A stretch of 64,000 bases of DNA from Galerina marginata (lineage: Eukaryota > Basidiomycota > Agaricomycetes > Agaricales > Galerinaceae): assembly GCA_023014335.1 (NCBI GenBank), contig JAECYW010000007.1, positions 434,001-498,000 of the forward strand. Reading direction: 5' to 3'. Within the stretch, counting starts at the first letter, position 1. The number at the start of each line of letters is the position of its first letter. Position numbers and translations under genes: made by a program. The notes beneath the pieces were generated by a model. That model was not told where the DNA came from. It saw only the letters and a list, made by a program, of their open reading frames with translations, and ran no database searches. Positions 9,940 through 21,667 of the stretch are shown in pieces.

Positions 9940-11600
9940 TTAAACATACAATTCGACAAACTTCCCCCAACGCTCAACCACTGGTTTCACTAAAGCTTCC
10001 CATTCTTTGCCCTTGTTTCCCCCCCGTTTCCACCTTCGAAATTCAAAAATTTCTTTATGCACGCTTCCACAATCGGGACAAGTTGTCGCAATGTTCTTGG
10101 AGCCATTTGGGTCCTTTGAACTGACCAAGTTGTTTTCTGCGGCGTTGGACTTGTCGGAAGCGTCAATTTTTGGCCAGGCAGGGTCAAGATATATAGAAGA
10201 AGTAACCAAGTCTGCAAGTTCGAGGTGAACCAGTCTCTCTACGAAAATTTAGGTGAGGGCGGCATATTGTTGAAAGCCGGAGGTTAGACCAACCAAGACG
10301 ATGGCACCATGGTCCCTTATCACCTGCCTTTACTCTCCCTTTCATAAGGCTCCCAGTATTGCCATCTTCATCAGGTTCTACAGTTCCGGGAAAGAACCCT
10401 CTCAGAATCTGTTCCTTTGACCCACATTGTTTGCCCCATTGATCTATTCTCTTCACAAGATTTACTGCCCGCCCGACCTTGAGTTTTATGGTCTCTATAT
10501 CTTGAGGTTCTGAATAGTTTAATTAGACATCAAACTACAGATTGTCATTGTTGACAGCTCACCACGGATCTCGAATGTGTAGATATATCCATGGACGTCG
10601 GATTGCGATCGCGCTTTCTCCATTTCGATGCGTAAGGAGACTTGCGTGTCCGGTTGTAGGTAGGGAGGGATCCAGTCTGCATAAAGAGACTCTAGCCACT
10701 GCACACAGTCGAGTTAATTATTGGGTTATACCTTCGAATTTGACCCATTCGCCATTCTTTCGCGCATAATACCCAGAGGGTCCAAGTAACTCTTTCGCAT
10801 GTTGATGACAAAACTGTGGAAGTGACCACTCCTCGTCATCTGATGCAAGGGTCGCCGCTGAAGGTTTAATCTTAATCATTCTATTGCATCGTTTACCGGC
10901 TTTAGTTACACCAGAGCATTGCACCTGGCCCGACTTCTGTGATGGCGTCGAGACAGTGCTGGACACCTCCGACTTACTGGCTTTACTTGGAGTTGAAGGT
11001 ATAGTCAGCGGTGCGTTATTGGAAGGCCTTGATGAGACAGATGGGCCAGACGCAGGGGACGCTGTGTAACCATGTGATGTCGAGGAAGAAGGAATGGGAT
11101 TTGAATGAACACGACCAATCGGAGGAATATCCTGGTCTGGCCGGAGGGCCATCTGCATTGTCAACGACTGTGGATAGTTAACATACGGTGTGGGGATCGC
11201 CAGTGGCATGGATAGATTTGGCGCTGACAGAGAATGGTCGGTAGGGTTCGGGCTTGTTAAATGATTGGCCGCATAGAAATTTCGTTGCACGGCAGGGTTG
11301 AAACCGCCTACGAACGGTGCAGCTGAAGGCACTGGATCGTGTTTCTCGGCGTTGGATATGGTTAGGCTATTGAACGCTGTGGTGATGTCCCCCGATGAGG
11401 TAGAAGAGCTGGAGGCATTCGCGTTGCCGGGTTGAGGAGGCTTAGGTGGCGGCTTAGGTGGGACGTCTGGTCTCTAGCTGCGGGTCAACTCCTGAGTAAA
11501 TTCTGAACAGATGAGAACACACCTGCAAGTCAAATGAATCTGCGAGCTTATACAAGAAATTTTGCAATTTCTTGCCCTTCTCTGTCGTTGATTTAGACAT
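9940..11600 (-). CDS. GIY-YIG superfamily protein with T5orf172 (DUF1766) domain
   Basis: About 500 residues. The start ATG at 11600 gives MSKSTTEKGKKLQNFLYKLA; exon 1 ends DLQ and joins RPDVPPKPPPKPPQPGN. The N-terminal half is Ser/Pro-rich and disordered. A conserved middle block follows: CSGVTKAGKRCNRMIKIKPS, FCHQHAKELLGPSGYYARK and GEWVKFEG, whose Cys/His could bind zinc. The C-terminal half is the nuclease-like domain: GYIYTFEIRG (the GIY position), LKVGRAVNLVKRIDQWGKQC (the YIG position plus Arg), then CHRLERLVHLELADLV, where a Glu fits the metal site. TCPDCGSVHKEIFEF and a final WEALVKPVVERWGKFVELYV close it. Proteins of this type are widespread in fungi with unproven function. Whether it cuts DNA is not shown by sequence. 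Confidence 0.8.
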
Positions 11601-11973
11601 GGCTTTCAGCTGAAAGCACTTCCAAGATCTTGGAAAGGCGAGGTTGTAGGATAGATTAAGAAACAACAGTGGTTTCAACTGTGGCTAAATGGACGTCTTT
11701 GCATACACCATGGGATTCCGAATGCTGATGACCGCGGTTGGCGTGAGCGTGGGACATCGAATGGTATCGCTTGCAAGTGGGAGCAAGAATTTTTTTTCCC
11801 TCAGTCCCTCCCTCGATTCCAGTGGTGAGTCCTAGCCAGCCTAATTCTCTATCTCTCGTGACGAAGCGCACTGGGCTCTGAAATTCTGATGCCACGCACT
11901 ACACTCCATGAGTGGCGGCCTAGAAATCCGTTAACTGATTATCTCCTTCAACTTTGGGTTGCGTCACAAGCAT
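11601..11973. other. Intergenic: divergent promoter region
   Basis: About 370 bp between the divergent GIY-YIG and Lcp5-like genes. An ORF on the minus strand here has no support. I see no distinct motif beyond AT-rich stretches. Confidence 0.5.
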
Positions 11974-13212
11974 ATGACTGATCTTTTACTAGTAATGGAC
12001 AATACCCACCAAGACTTTGTCGAAGTCATCGAATCCATGACAAAGAGTTTATCAACAGCACGAGCGGCATTGCAGTCCATCACGCGAGAGTCAGTGTCAA
12101 CCTACATTTGTAGTGGGGGGTTCGCTGATAACTAATGAGCAGCCAGCAGACATTGGAAGTACAGAATGGGATTTCGCTTCTTTCTCTGAAGCATTACATG
12201 CTAGTGTCATACCTTCAGTCGTTGGTCCTGGTTACCGCTCAGCGTGTGTTGGGTAACACGCTCACTACCCATTCCCCCCCTGACCAACATTTCAGCACCA
12301 AAGATCGTGATCTTCGAGGCAACCACCTTGGTGATTTACTTGACTCGATGATAGAGAATCGCATCGTTCTTGACAAGACTGAAGTCTTGGAAAGTAAAAT
12401 GCGTTATCAAATTACCAAGCTAGTCCGAATCACAGATATACCCACTCAAGGAGGGATTACCACAGATGGCGAGTGCACTGCAACTTTTCCGACTTCCTTT
12501 TCCTTATTTTTCATCAGATCCACTTGCCTTCAAACCGAACCCTATGTCTCTTATGCAGAATCATTCGACCTTTTCACAAGAAGGCATCACTCAAAATACC
12601 GATGTAGGAAATGGAATAGACGGAGACACAATCTATCGTCCCTCCCGTTTGGCCCCTATGCCCTATGTGGAAAGATCAAAATTTCAAGCACGTCAGAAAC
12701 GGCCCCCCGTTCCCTCTGCACTCGCGAATCTTGCGGCCGACCCATCACAACCCTTTTTGGAAACTACTTCAGGCTTAGGAGGGGCCCCCGCCCTTGCTTC
12801 AGGTCGTGCCCAATACCTTAAGAAGTTGAAGGACTTCGAAGAGGACAATTTCACTCGACTTGTCATGAAGAAGAACGACGCAAAGCAACGCGCTAGGGAT
12901 GAAGAAGCCTTGGCTTTAGGTGGTGATCTCTCCTCCGGATTTGGGCCCAGAGGTCGGCAAGCCGCTGGAGGTTTTGAGGATGAGTTTAGTGAGGTTCTGC
13001 GGAGCGTTAGCCGGGTCAATGGAGGCCGCAGCCATGGCGACGGTTATGAAGAACTTAGGAAACGTGGAAAAAAGACAGACGCTTTCGAACGAAGTCGTGC
13101 AAAACGTAACGCCGAAGAACGCGATGATGACCAGGCTTCCGAGAGACGAAATAAAAGGAGCAGGTTCGAACTGGAAACCAAGGTTGTGAAGAAGAAGGTC
13201 TCGAAGCGATAG
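11974..13212 (+). CDS. Sas10/Utp3/C1D family protein, Lcp5/neuroguidin-like
   Basis: Likely SSU processome factor acting with U3 snoRNP in 18S rRNA maturation. The start ATG at 11974 gives MTDLLLVMDNTHQDFVEVIE. The first intron ends at CAG before the QQTLEVQ segment. The Sas10/C1D domain is clear: NGISLLSLKHYMLVSYLQSL, then VLGNTLTTH, VLDKTEVLESKMRYQITKLV. A second intron (12469-12517) appears to use a GC donor (GGCGAGT). It joins ITTD to DPLAFKPNPMSLM, which keeps the frame. The C-terminal part has IYRPSRLAPMPYVE, LKKLKDFEEDNFTRL and a basic Arg/Lys-rich tail ending KKKVSKR, a likely nucleolar targeting region, as in Lcp5/neuroguidin. Utp3 is the alternative, but the length fits Lcp5 better. 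Confidence 0.85.
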
Positions 13213-15498
13213 AAATTGAAACAATCTATGTACATAAGTCAATTATGTAATTATGTACTGCTGAATCCTGGACTCGCGAGGAGGCGAGGAGCGAAGCTCA
13301 GAGCTGACGAGCGAAGTTTTTCTAAATTCTAGGGACTTTGGACGAGAATGGCCGCGACGTAGACCAATGTTTCGTCTGTTAAAGAGAACTCATCAGGTGG
13401 GGTGGTCTTTTACCACCAAGCGGAGCATTACATAGCATCTGTGCAGATCTGTGCGCCCTCAGAGTCGCGGAATCCGCAATGGAACTCGACGCGTTTGGTT
13501 TACTCTCGAGGCTTTTTTGAGTTCTAACCCCTCAAAAGTAGAGTACTAGATTGTCTATCATTGGTTGTAGGTTGTTAGGTTGATAGGAGGCTGAAATTTA
13601 TTTTTATTCAATTCATTTTTGTGGTGACTCTGCTGCAGGCAGCTGAAAGGTGATTTAAAAATCGCGTATCACCGTTATCAAATGTGTAGAATGAAGTCAA
13701 ATAACATTTTCCGTATCTCAAAAGGGAATGACTGATTTTAAAACCGGATTTTTATTTTCAAAAATCGGATTTTTTACACCTACTCGTCGCTCGACTAAGA
13801 ACCGTAAGATTTACCGCGACGTTTGGCCGAGCATGGCCGACATCACAACAACTTGAACAAGCCCCACTGCACCCGACAATGTCCTTTATTTTCTAAAATT
13901 AGCCCAAGGTTGTTGAATGTTAGTTAAGGTGAGGAAATTCAAGAGCATCCACTCTCACGTGTTTTCGTGACAAACCGACTAAAATTGAGATAGAAACCTT
14001 TGAGGGGCAATTTTTAAGAATTTGCAACCACCAAAAATTCAGGATTCAAGATTCCGAATTTTTGGTGGCTGCACATTTTTGAATGAGGAGCGGAGGACAT
14101 TTCTATCTTACATATTTCGAAGGTGGATATTCGAGTTTCCACGACATCACACTGATGGCATTTCCCTGCCGAAAAGTGTTATGTCACGTCACCTGACATT
14201 GGATGTTTGTGGAGTTTCTCTACCTTAAAAAGGTTCGACCACACAATGGACAATGGAGTGATAGTCTGATACTACGGTCGGATTATCTGCGCCTAGCGCT
14301 TGCCCACCGTTTCCCAATCGACTCTGGTAGTTGGATTCGATCACCAAACTCCCCTTTCGAAGACCCATTACGACCATTACGACTACGGACAAACGACTAA
14401 GTAGGCAAGGACTCTGCTTGTTGACAAGCTCCCTCAGGCTTGTAAAATGTCCCTGTCAGTCGTTTTCTTACGTATTCGTACAATATCCTTCAGTCAGTAC
14501 CCTACATTTGAACCGTCTATACCCTCCTGACTTAAGCGGACAGGTTTAATCATCTCCCTGAGTCTCTTGTGGATCATCCTCCACTGCCTGTGTCTATTTG
14601 GGCAGTGGGATGTCATGGATCACATTGAACGTCAGTGCACTATCATTATTTTCACAACTTACGGCTTAGTGCAGATTCAGGTTCTTTAATTCTCATTATG
14701 CTGATTATCGACACCATCACCGTCATAATGCTACCTATTCTGTAAGTTCTTGATGTATCAAATAGAGAGCCCGTAACTCATGTTTTTCCGCCGTGTGTCA
14801 GCCTCTTGCAGTCTTTTCGACCGTGGCTTGACGCTGCACGTCTCTTCTTTCTTGTTGTTTCTCATGGTGGGATCGCATTTTTTTTTGCTTTTAGACATTC
14901 CTCTTTCGGATGTATCTCCCCAGGTTGGTACAGTATTTCGAAGTTGAAATTGCGTCTGAAACTTTCCTTTCTAGTGGACGATGAAGTTGCTGTGTGTAAC
15001 CTGATAATTCTATATGTATCCATCACCATCTGGTTTATTCCAGTGTTAGGTATTCCCCGCCTCGTCTGCAGTTTCACCGAGCCACTGATATACCTATCAA
15101 GTTATTTTTTATGCTTGCGGCCTTGTATTTTTTATCCACCGATATTCGAAGCCGCAAACAACGTCGACAGCAGAGGATTTGGAGGAGCAGAAAGTAGAAA
15201 GCGGCCAAACGACAATAGGATTCCATGCATAGTTTTGATAATCATTAGTACGCAATATGAAAGGGAGAAGTTAAATGTTGTAATCAGGGAAGTGATTAAA
15301 CAGTCGACTTAGATTACTTACATAGTACTTAACCCGCCACGTGCAATCAAAAGATTTGAAGTGTTATGAAATGTTCAATTACATACGAATTTACGATTGC
15401 CTGCGACGCCCTAACGCACCAGTTGCGTCCCACTACAGTAGAAGCTGCGCGCCCTTTATCCGACGACGTCCTAACACTCAGCCAGCTCTCTTCGAAGC
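13213..15498. other. Gene-free interval
   Basis: I found no supported gene in 2.3 kb. The longest ORF (14806-15312) gives a hydrophobic but low-quality product without family motifs, and I do not call it. Notable sequence: a 17-bp imperfect inverted repeat at 14024-14072, an AT-rich block near 13720-13780 with repeated AAAATCGGATTTTT-like runs, and a CACGTG at 15338-15343 upstream of the next gene. Confidence 0.6.
14024..14072. repeat. Inverted repeat hairpin (17-bp arms, 15-nt loop)
   Basis: Arms GCAACCACCAAAAATTC (14024-14040) and GAATTTTTGGTGGCTGC (14056-14072) are complementary at 16 of 17 positions. It could be a decayed small transposon hairpin. No gene is adjacent for it to act as a terminator. 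Confidence 0.6.
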
Positions 15499-18400
15499 AT
15501 GCAGTCGGATATCAGCGCTGTTTTCAAGGTTAGCTCGAATTACCTTCCACATCTACTGAGTAGAGCTGACAAAACTGAAGGCACAGCTCCGTTTGACTAG
15601 TCAGAGACTAGGGCAGGTCCAGGCTAAAAATGATTCACAAGCTAGTATCACTCGTACTGATATCGCGACCTTGATTCAACGAGACAATGTTCCCCTGGCT
15701 CGTGAAAAAGCCGAAAAGTTGATTCTGGATGAAGCTTTTGGGGATCTGCTGGAAGAGGTCGAAATGCAAATTGGTGTTTTGCAGGAACATTTTCATGAAC
15801 TAGAACGAAGGTAAGGAAATATTCCTCCAGTATATGGATAGACAGTGCATGAACAATGGTCTTCAGCGCTGCGCCGAGTCCTGTTATAATTGAAGCCTCT
15901 TCGACTATAATATATGCTGCCCCATACGTCCATTCTCAAGGTTCGTGGTTAACCTACAGGAATTATACCTTCTAACCGTCTGCTAGACCTTGATGTTATC
16001 CGAAAATCCCTTATTCAGCGTCTGGGTCCCGACTTTACTCGCTCCGCGTCCGGAAATCATGACCTTCATGTATCCCCACGCGTCCTGAGGGCTATCTCGA
16101 CTGCGATCCCATCTGCATTTCAGCTGGATGCCTACATGCAAGAAATTGCCCATTCATATGGTGTTTCCTGGACACCAGGACCCAGCCCACTCAATATGTG
16201 CGTAGTGCTTTTTATGAAATCGTCGTCTGAGCTGATGTGTCGCAGCATCAATTCTCTCTCAGAAGCCCTGGACCTTCAGACTGATGCCGAGGTTGATTTA
16301 CCCCAGCTACGGAAACTCTGCTTACGGGGTATGTGAAGGGAAAGCAATTTCTTCTGAATTGGCTTACCCTTGCTTAGGTATCCCCCATGATCCGGTTTGG
16401 CTTCGACCCAGAATATGGAAGTACGTCGATATCACGGGCGCCTACGTACTACTTTCTCACTTATAATTATAGGCTCTTTTTCGGGGTCCTTCCTAAGAAA
16501 AAGTTGTCTTGGAAGGCCGCGTTAACGCAACAGAGAGATTCTTATTACGTGAGCCAGCCTTTTTAGTCCTGTTATTTTTGGTGCTGAACGCCTCTCTAGG
16601 ACCTTGTGCACCGTCTACTTGAACCCTTTACACACTCTGAGTTGGATCGTCTCCCTGTTGACGACACGCTTCTCTCCGTCAACAGACAACTTTCTGGTCT
16701 ACCGAGGCATCTCTTTTTCCTCCTTGAAGACGAACCAGACACGTCCAGTAATTGTCCGTTGCATCAAGACGCTCCAGAGAATCTCAAAATATCGTTTGCC
16801 TTGGTGCTGGAATCCAGACTAAAAATTCTGGAATCTCAAGCCAAAGAGACATCCCACAGTTCTCCTACTCCAGAAATTCGTCTTGAAGCTAATTTTAACA
16901 CCACTCCTGCCATTTCATTGACCTCGTTCGATTCAGGTTTGTTAGAAGATTCAAACCCTTCAATGACTCTACTACCTTCTCGGAAATGTATCTTTGGAAA
17001 TGCTCATCCTCAACACTGCTCCTCTTTGCTCAGAATTCTCTACCTTCACAATGCCATAAATCCAGGCAGCCCATCGTATCACACCGCGTCTCTCCTGGTC
17101 CCTCTTTATTCCGCTCTAACTCAAGAAGTAGATGTCGATGAACTTGCGCACGTTGAGGCGGACACATTCTGGCTTTTGGAGGCGGTGCTGGCTGAAATTT
17201 CCGGACTGGAAGACGACGACGGCAAGGTTTGGATGAAAGCGCTCAGTGACCGTCTGTCCTGGACCGACTTCGATCTCTTCGCCGACCTCGTAAGAACTAC
17301 AACCGGTTCTTTAAATGACCTGCTTATCTTTCCTTGGACAGGAGTTTCGAGGCTTGGACCCTGCTTTGCCCCATTATTCCTAGTGAGATATAACTGTATG
17401 TCACTTATAATCTACTCATATGGTTTTACTAGTCGTTGGTTGATGCCAATGCTTACTCATACCCTACCACTGCATTCGCTATTTTCGACTTGGGATGCTC
17501 TATTTTCTCGCCCACCAAGAGAAAAAGGTTCATACCCCAAGCTCGACTATCTCATCGATATCTGCGTTAGCATGCTCCTCAGGGCTAAAAGCCACCTACT
17601 TCGGTATTTACATCCTCCATATTCACGTTGCTTTCTTTTCACCATATTTGTTTGATTATTAGGATCAGCAACACTGACCAGAACACTCGTAGTCTGTGGA
17701 CAACTGAACTCTCGTATCGGCTTCCACCATCTCAGACGCATGGGCAATCAAAGGATGCCTTTATGGATGCACTTTATTTTCTCCAGGCTTATAAGCCTAA
17801 ATACGTAGGTGGGATTGAAAGAGTTCTGCAAACCGCATCAGAATTAGCCCACGGTCGTGAACAAGAATCAATTACTGCACAACCAACAACCAGCCTCGGT
17901 ACCCGCTTCAAGATGTGGAGAGGCTTCACTTTGCCAGTCGAAGTTCCCGCGGAACCCACAAAACGCCAGGATCATCCCAATGACGACGAAACAGGGCCTC
18001 CCTATCAGTCGAATTTGGCCTTTCAAATCACCGACACACTCTGGAAGGGATTTACTAATCAAACTGCAATGGAAGATAGCCCACCCACGCCATCGCCACG
18101 ATCCTCGTCGTTATCATTGTCACAGGAACCCTCAGTCTATTCCAAAGTTGATGGTACCCAGTCAGGGCCTACTTCACCGTCATCACAGGGATCATCTGGT
18201 ATATGGGGCTATGCAGAAAAGTTAAAAGACTCTGATACCGTGGCGACCCTTTCCAAAGTCAGCAGTAACTGGCGTGCCAAAGGACTGTTGGGCTCATGGG
18301 GCATTAGTTCGCTGGATAGATCTAACTCTTCATCGCAGTCTGTCAGAAATGACAAAGAAGATACATCCCAAGTTCATTCCAACCCAACCGAAAGACGCGG

Positions 18401-19628
18401 TTCTCACCCATTCGCCGACTCTCAGAGGGTATTCTCCCCTCTAGCTAAGTTATCACCTTCTGAAGAGTCATTCCAAAATCCTCCAGGATTCTCACCTCCG
18501 ATTAATGGAAGTTTAATTGGAAAGACGAAGTCACTCATTGCAATGGCGCGCTCACCACCACCAATTTCAAAATCAGCCCCGAAACCACTATTGCTCAATT
18601 CTTCGACACTCATTACCTCTGGTCGGAGACACCCCCGCTCTGAAAGCGCTGGTAACACGCCAGATCCAGATGAATGGGCAGATGTAATGAGAGCCAAGCG
18701 GCAACACTTCCACAGAGATTCTCAGTCATCGGTTTCATCTTTATCGCCGTCTGACGCCTTTGGGCGCACACCAAAATCAACAAGGTCGGACTGGGAGTCA
18801 GACCCTAATCCTAGCCGCATCATCGCCTTGAATCGAAGATCTGTTTCTCCAATGGCACCTACCTTCCGTGTTGGGCACACTCGTCCGTCGTCAAGAAATT
18901 CCTCGGTGTCGTCCGGCTTACAAAGTCCACCTACCCTTGCGAAATCACCATTGCAAGAAAGCAATTTGATCAACAGCCAACCAATCTTATTCCCTTCTGA
19001 TATATTGGGTGCTACGCCTGTAAAAGCATCAGTCAATACCGCCTTGCAGACAGGGTCGTATAGTGAGCAGGAAACCGATAGTTCCGATACGACATCAAAT
19101 GAACTGCCGCCCCCCTCTCGAAGAGCTTCCAGGAAGAAGTTGGGCGCTTTGCATGAGTCAGAGGACACTGCATATTCGGTGGCCATTGGCCTCCCTGCAA
19201 GGGCTCCCCGAGTGCGATCGAAGCGACACCCTCGCCCCGCGAACCTTCAAATTCAAGACGGCCAACGTCTCCGCATATTTGCAGAACAGAAAACCTCTAG
19301 TCCATCTAACCTAACTGTTGAGTGGCCTGGAGACGAGCTCGAGAATATACCGACACCGAAAGCAAGCAGTTTTGACTCTGATGAGTCTCCGGGATTGCCC
19401 AAGTCTCCGCGACGGTCGAGAAAACCGTCTTCAGGAGACCTAGAGCGACCCAATGAAGAACAACCTCGCAAGGTTTCTGGAGGGCACAGGTCCCGAAAGA
19501 TTTCTGCCGAAAGCAGAGAAGTGCCGAGAAACAGAAGGGAAAGTGAGGCAGAAGAAGGAGACGACGAAGGTTATGACGAACTTTTGAGTGCATATGAAAG
19601 TGAAGACGGTCCGAGGGCGTTGCGTTGA
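15499..19628 (+). CDS. IST1-TBC fusion protein (ESCRT-III regulator plus Rab-GAP-like domain)
   Basis: The start ATG at 15499 (MQSDISAVFK) splices to LTKLKAQLRLTSQRLGQVQA, the IST1 N-terminus. ITRTDIATLIQRDNVPLARE, AFGDLLEEVEMQIGVLQEHF, IIEASSTIIYAAPY, VIRKSLIQRLGPDF and EIAHSYGVSW complete a normal IST1 domain of about 190 residues. No stop follows. A good intron (about 16199-16246, GTGCGT...CGCAG) keeps the frame into a TBC domain: DLPQLRKLCLRGIPHDPVWL, RPRIWKLFFGVLP, YRWLMPMLTHTLPLHSLFST and WDALFSRPP. The positions of the TBC Arg and Gln fingers appear replaced (LHQDAPE, SYHTAS), so GAP activity is doubtful. A roughly 650-residue Ser/Pro-rich tail ends in an acidic ESEAEEGDDEGYDELL stretch. 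IST1 regulates Vps4/ESCRT-III; TBC proteins act on Rabs. Two genes with a missed stop is the alternative. Confidence 0.78.
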
Positions 19629-19686
19629 TACCCCTCCTAGTTGATCCTTGCATTAATTTCATGGGCATGTATTCAATGACTAATGA

Positions 19687-20412
19687 CTAAGGATTTAATA
19701 ATGTTGTTTCAAGTATGGCCTCGAATGTTCGGAGGAGAATCGCATGGCAAGGAAGAATATTCTAGAGGCACTGTGAATAATAAGCACAGGTATATCGGAT
19801 AAAAACATTACCTGATACGCCAGTTCCAATCCAAAATCAGCACTGCGAAGATTGACTCGCTTTACCACAGCAAGATAATAAATGACATTCCATCCTTTCA
19901 AGCCTTCGTTGATAAATGCACCTCGGAGATTCGCTTTCGGGATGAAACGTTTGGTACATGTCCTCATTCCGGAGAAGTCTCGGTGTGTTTCCAGCTGGAT
20001 GCCATGCGGCGGTAGCAGGACGACAGACTCTACAAATAATTGAATTATGAATTGGTCGTCAGTGAGATGACTTATTACCCACCATACGATACCTTGAAAA
20101 AAGTAGATTTGGTTGTCCAAAGAAGAAACACAATCCCGACCGGGTAGCTGTAAATTCCTGGCATCTTGATATTATCAATGAGTTAGATGGAACTGGTTGC
20201 TTGGTCTGTATCTTCACCATTCGAAAGCAAACTGCGACGAGAGGAAGTATCAAAAGAGGACGCAGAGAGACGAAGGTTGCTGTAAGGGTATCATGATTCA
20301 AGGTGAGATTCTGATTTTCCACTCGGTACTCTTGGTACCCTGGATACTGAATGATTGAGAGCTCTGGGTGGTCGGGTACTGGGTACTGTCGGCCTATAGC
20401 CGTTGGCACCAT
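19687..20412 (-). CDS. PIG-H/Gpi15, subunit of GPI-GlcNAc transferase
   Basis: Subunit of the ER-membrane complex that transfers GlcNAc to phosphatidylinositol, the first step of GPI-anchor synthesis. The start ATG at 20412 gives MVPTAIGRQYPVPDHPELS. A hydrophobic pair of segments follows (TATFVSLRPLLILPLVAVCF). Then the PIG-H domain: ESVVLLPPHGIQLETHRDF, RFIPKANLRGAFINEGLKGW and NVIYYLAVVKR. The last exon, after an intron whose acceptor is TCTAG, reads ILPCHAILLRTFEAILETTL and stops at TAG, matching the usual PIG-H end (ILPR..). Transcription is convergent with the IST1-TBC gene; the two stops are only 58 bp apart. CACGTG at 20577-20582 lies about 165 bp upstream. Confidence 0.88.
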
Positions 20413-20757
20413 GTTTAGTCTGGGTACGGGATGAGTGGATTTCAATTTCAAAAGGAATTGAGCGCGTCGACAATTTGCGGCGATCAATTAAAATTTTGCA
20501 ACTTGCTATACAAGTATTTCCTTTATCACTATTAGCCAAATGGTTATTAATTAACGGGTTATTAGTCACGTGATTGACAACTGCTAAGGCTATGATTTAC
20601 GCTTTCCACCTGGTTTTTGCTTGAATTTACAAGCTGACAAAATTGTTCACTGAGCAATGAGCATGTGTGTAAATGATTTTCGGCGATAAAAATAAAATGT
20701 GTGAAGACGTTACAACCGGATTGTTAGTTAGATTTTTGCGTAGCTGATTCAGATCAA
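20413..20757. other. Intergenic between PIG-H start and AIG1-like stop
   Basis: 345 bp, AT-rich, containing GTCACGTGATTG (20575-20586). The same 12-mer occurs in the cupredoxin promoter (9663-9674). I see no gene. Confidence 0.5.
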
Positions 20758-21667
20758 TCAAGGGTGGAGGTAATTAATGACCCTGAAAGAAATGAAAGCG
20801 AGCAAAGTAGCGCCTAGGTAGATCCCAATACGGACGCCTAGAGTATTTTCAGTCAGAAATGGGTATGGGACTACTTGCATGAATGTTGAGAATTTTGTTA
20901 GGTCAAAATCCAGGGAAGAAAGTTGACTAACAAGTGCCATCATTCTTTTTGCCACAATGCTCCACCCATAGAGAATACCAAATAGAGAACACAATGGCAG
21001 CAACAGGTGCTCCAAAATTGACCTCGTTTTTGCTATATTTCACCTCGAAAAAGAAGAAATCAAATAGAAGAAACAAACAAGGAGCCGCATGCAATGCTAG
21101 GTCGATAGAGAGCGGGATCCGAAACAAATCCGCAGATAACGTAGATAAGGAAGATTGGTCGGAAAAGCTCTGAAGAATAAGTCGAGGCATGAATAATATC
21201 AAAGACCAGTAAATGACGGAGATGACGACAGAAAGCTATGATAGTTATAAGCTGCCAACGAAAAGTAGGAGAAGCCAAACATACTGGCAGAGCCATGACC
21301 ATAAGATATCGTTTCAGAGTTCGCAAGCCTAGAGTGATTCGAAATAAATTGTGGCTCAAATTTGGCTCAAATAGAATTTAAAAGAGAACTGACTCATAAA
21401 GGACAGGACCTCGGTCAATAAACCGGTCAACATTGTCAACCAAACCAATACTAGTCTGGGAGAAACGACAATGTAAGCTAGGTTGAGCTCTGAAAGAAGT
21501 GAATCCCGAAATTTCAAGTACCCTTGTATAGTGAGATATTGAAAGTGTCCGCCGTATTTTTCACGTATAAATTTGTCAACTGATAGGCTTCCTAGGCTCT
21601 GATAGCCATAAGTCAGGATAGCTAAAGCTCCACCATGTAAGGTTGTCTTGAGAAGTGACTTCTCCAT
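20758..21667 (-). CDS. FAR-17a/AIG1-like membrane protein (putative lipid hydrolase)
   Basis: Polytopic membrane protein of the AIG1/ADTRP family, whose mammalian members hydrolyse fatty acid esters of hydroxy fatty acids using Thr and His in the membrane. The start is ATG at 21667 (MEKSLLKTTLHGGALAILTY). Family features: GGHFQYLTIQG carries the conserved Thr; SIDLALHAAPCLFLLFDFFF carries the conserved His; EVKYSKNEVNFGA follows. After an intron the C-terminal exon has VPYPFLTENTLGVRIGIYLG, then AFISFRVINYLHP. Four to six introns break it. In fungi the substrate is unknown. Confidence 0.8.

Noticed and set aside
14150..14245. Possible tRNA because of GGTTCGACC at about 14233
   Set aside because: No A box or acceptor stem pairing at the right distance.
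14806..15312. 168-codon plus-strand ORF with hydrophobic stretches
   Set aside because: No family motif, irregular composition, no promoter or splice support. The real gene starts at 15499.
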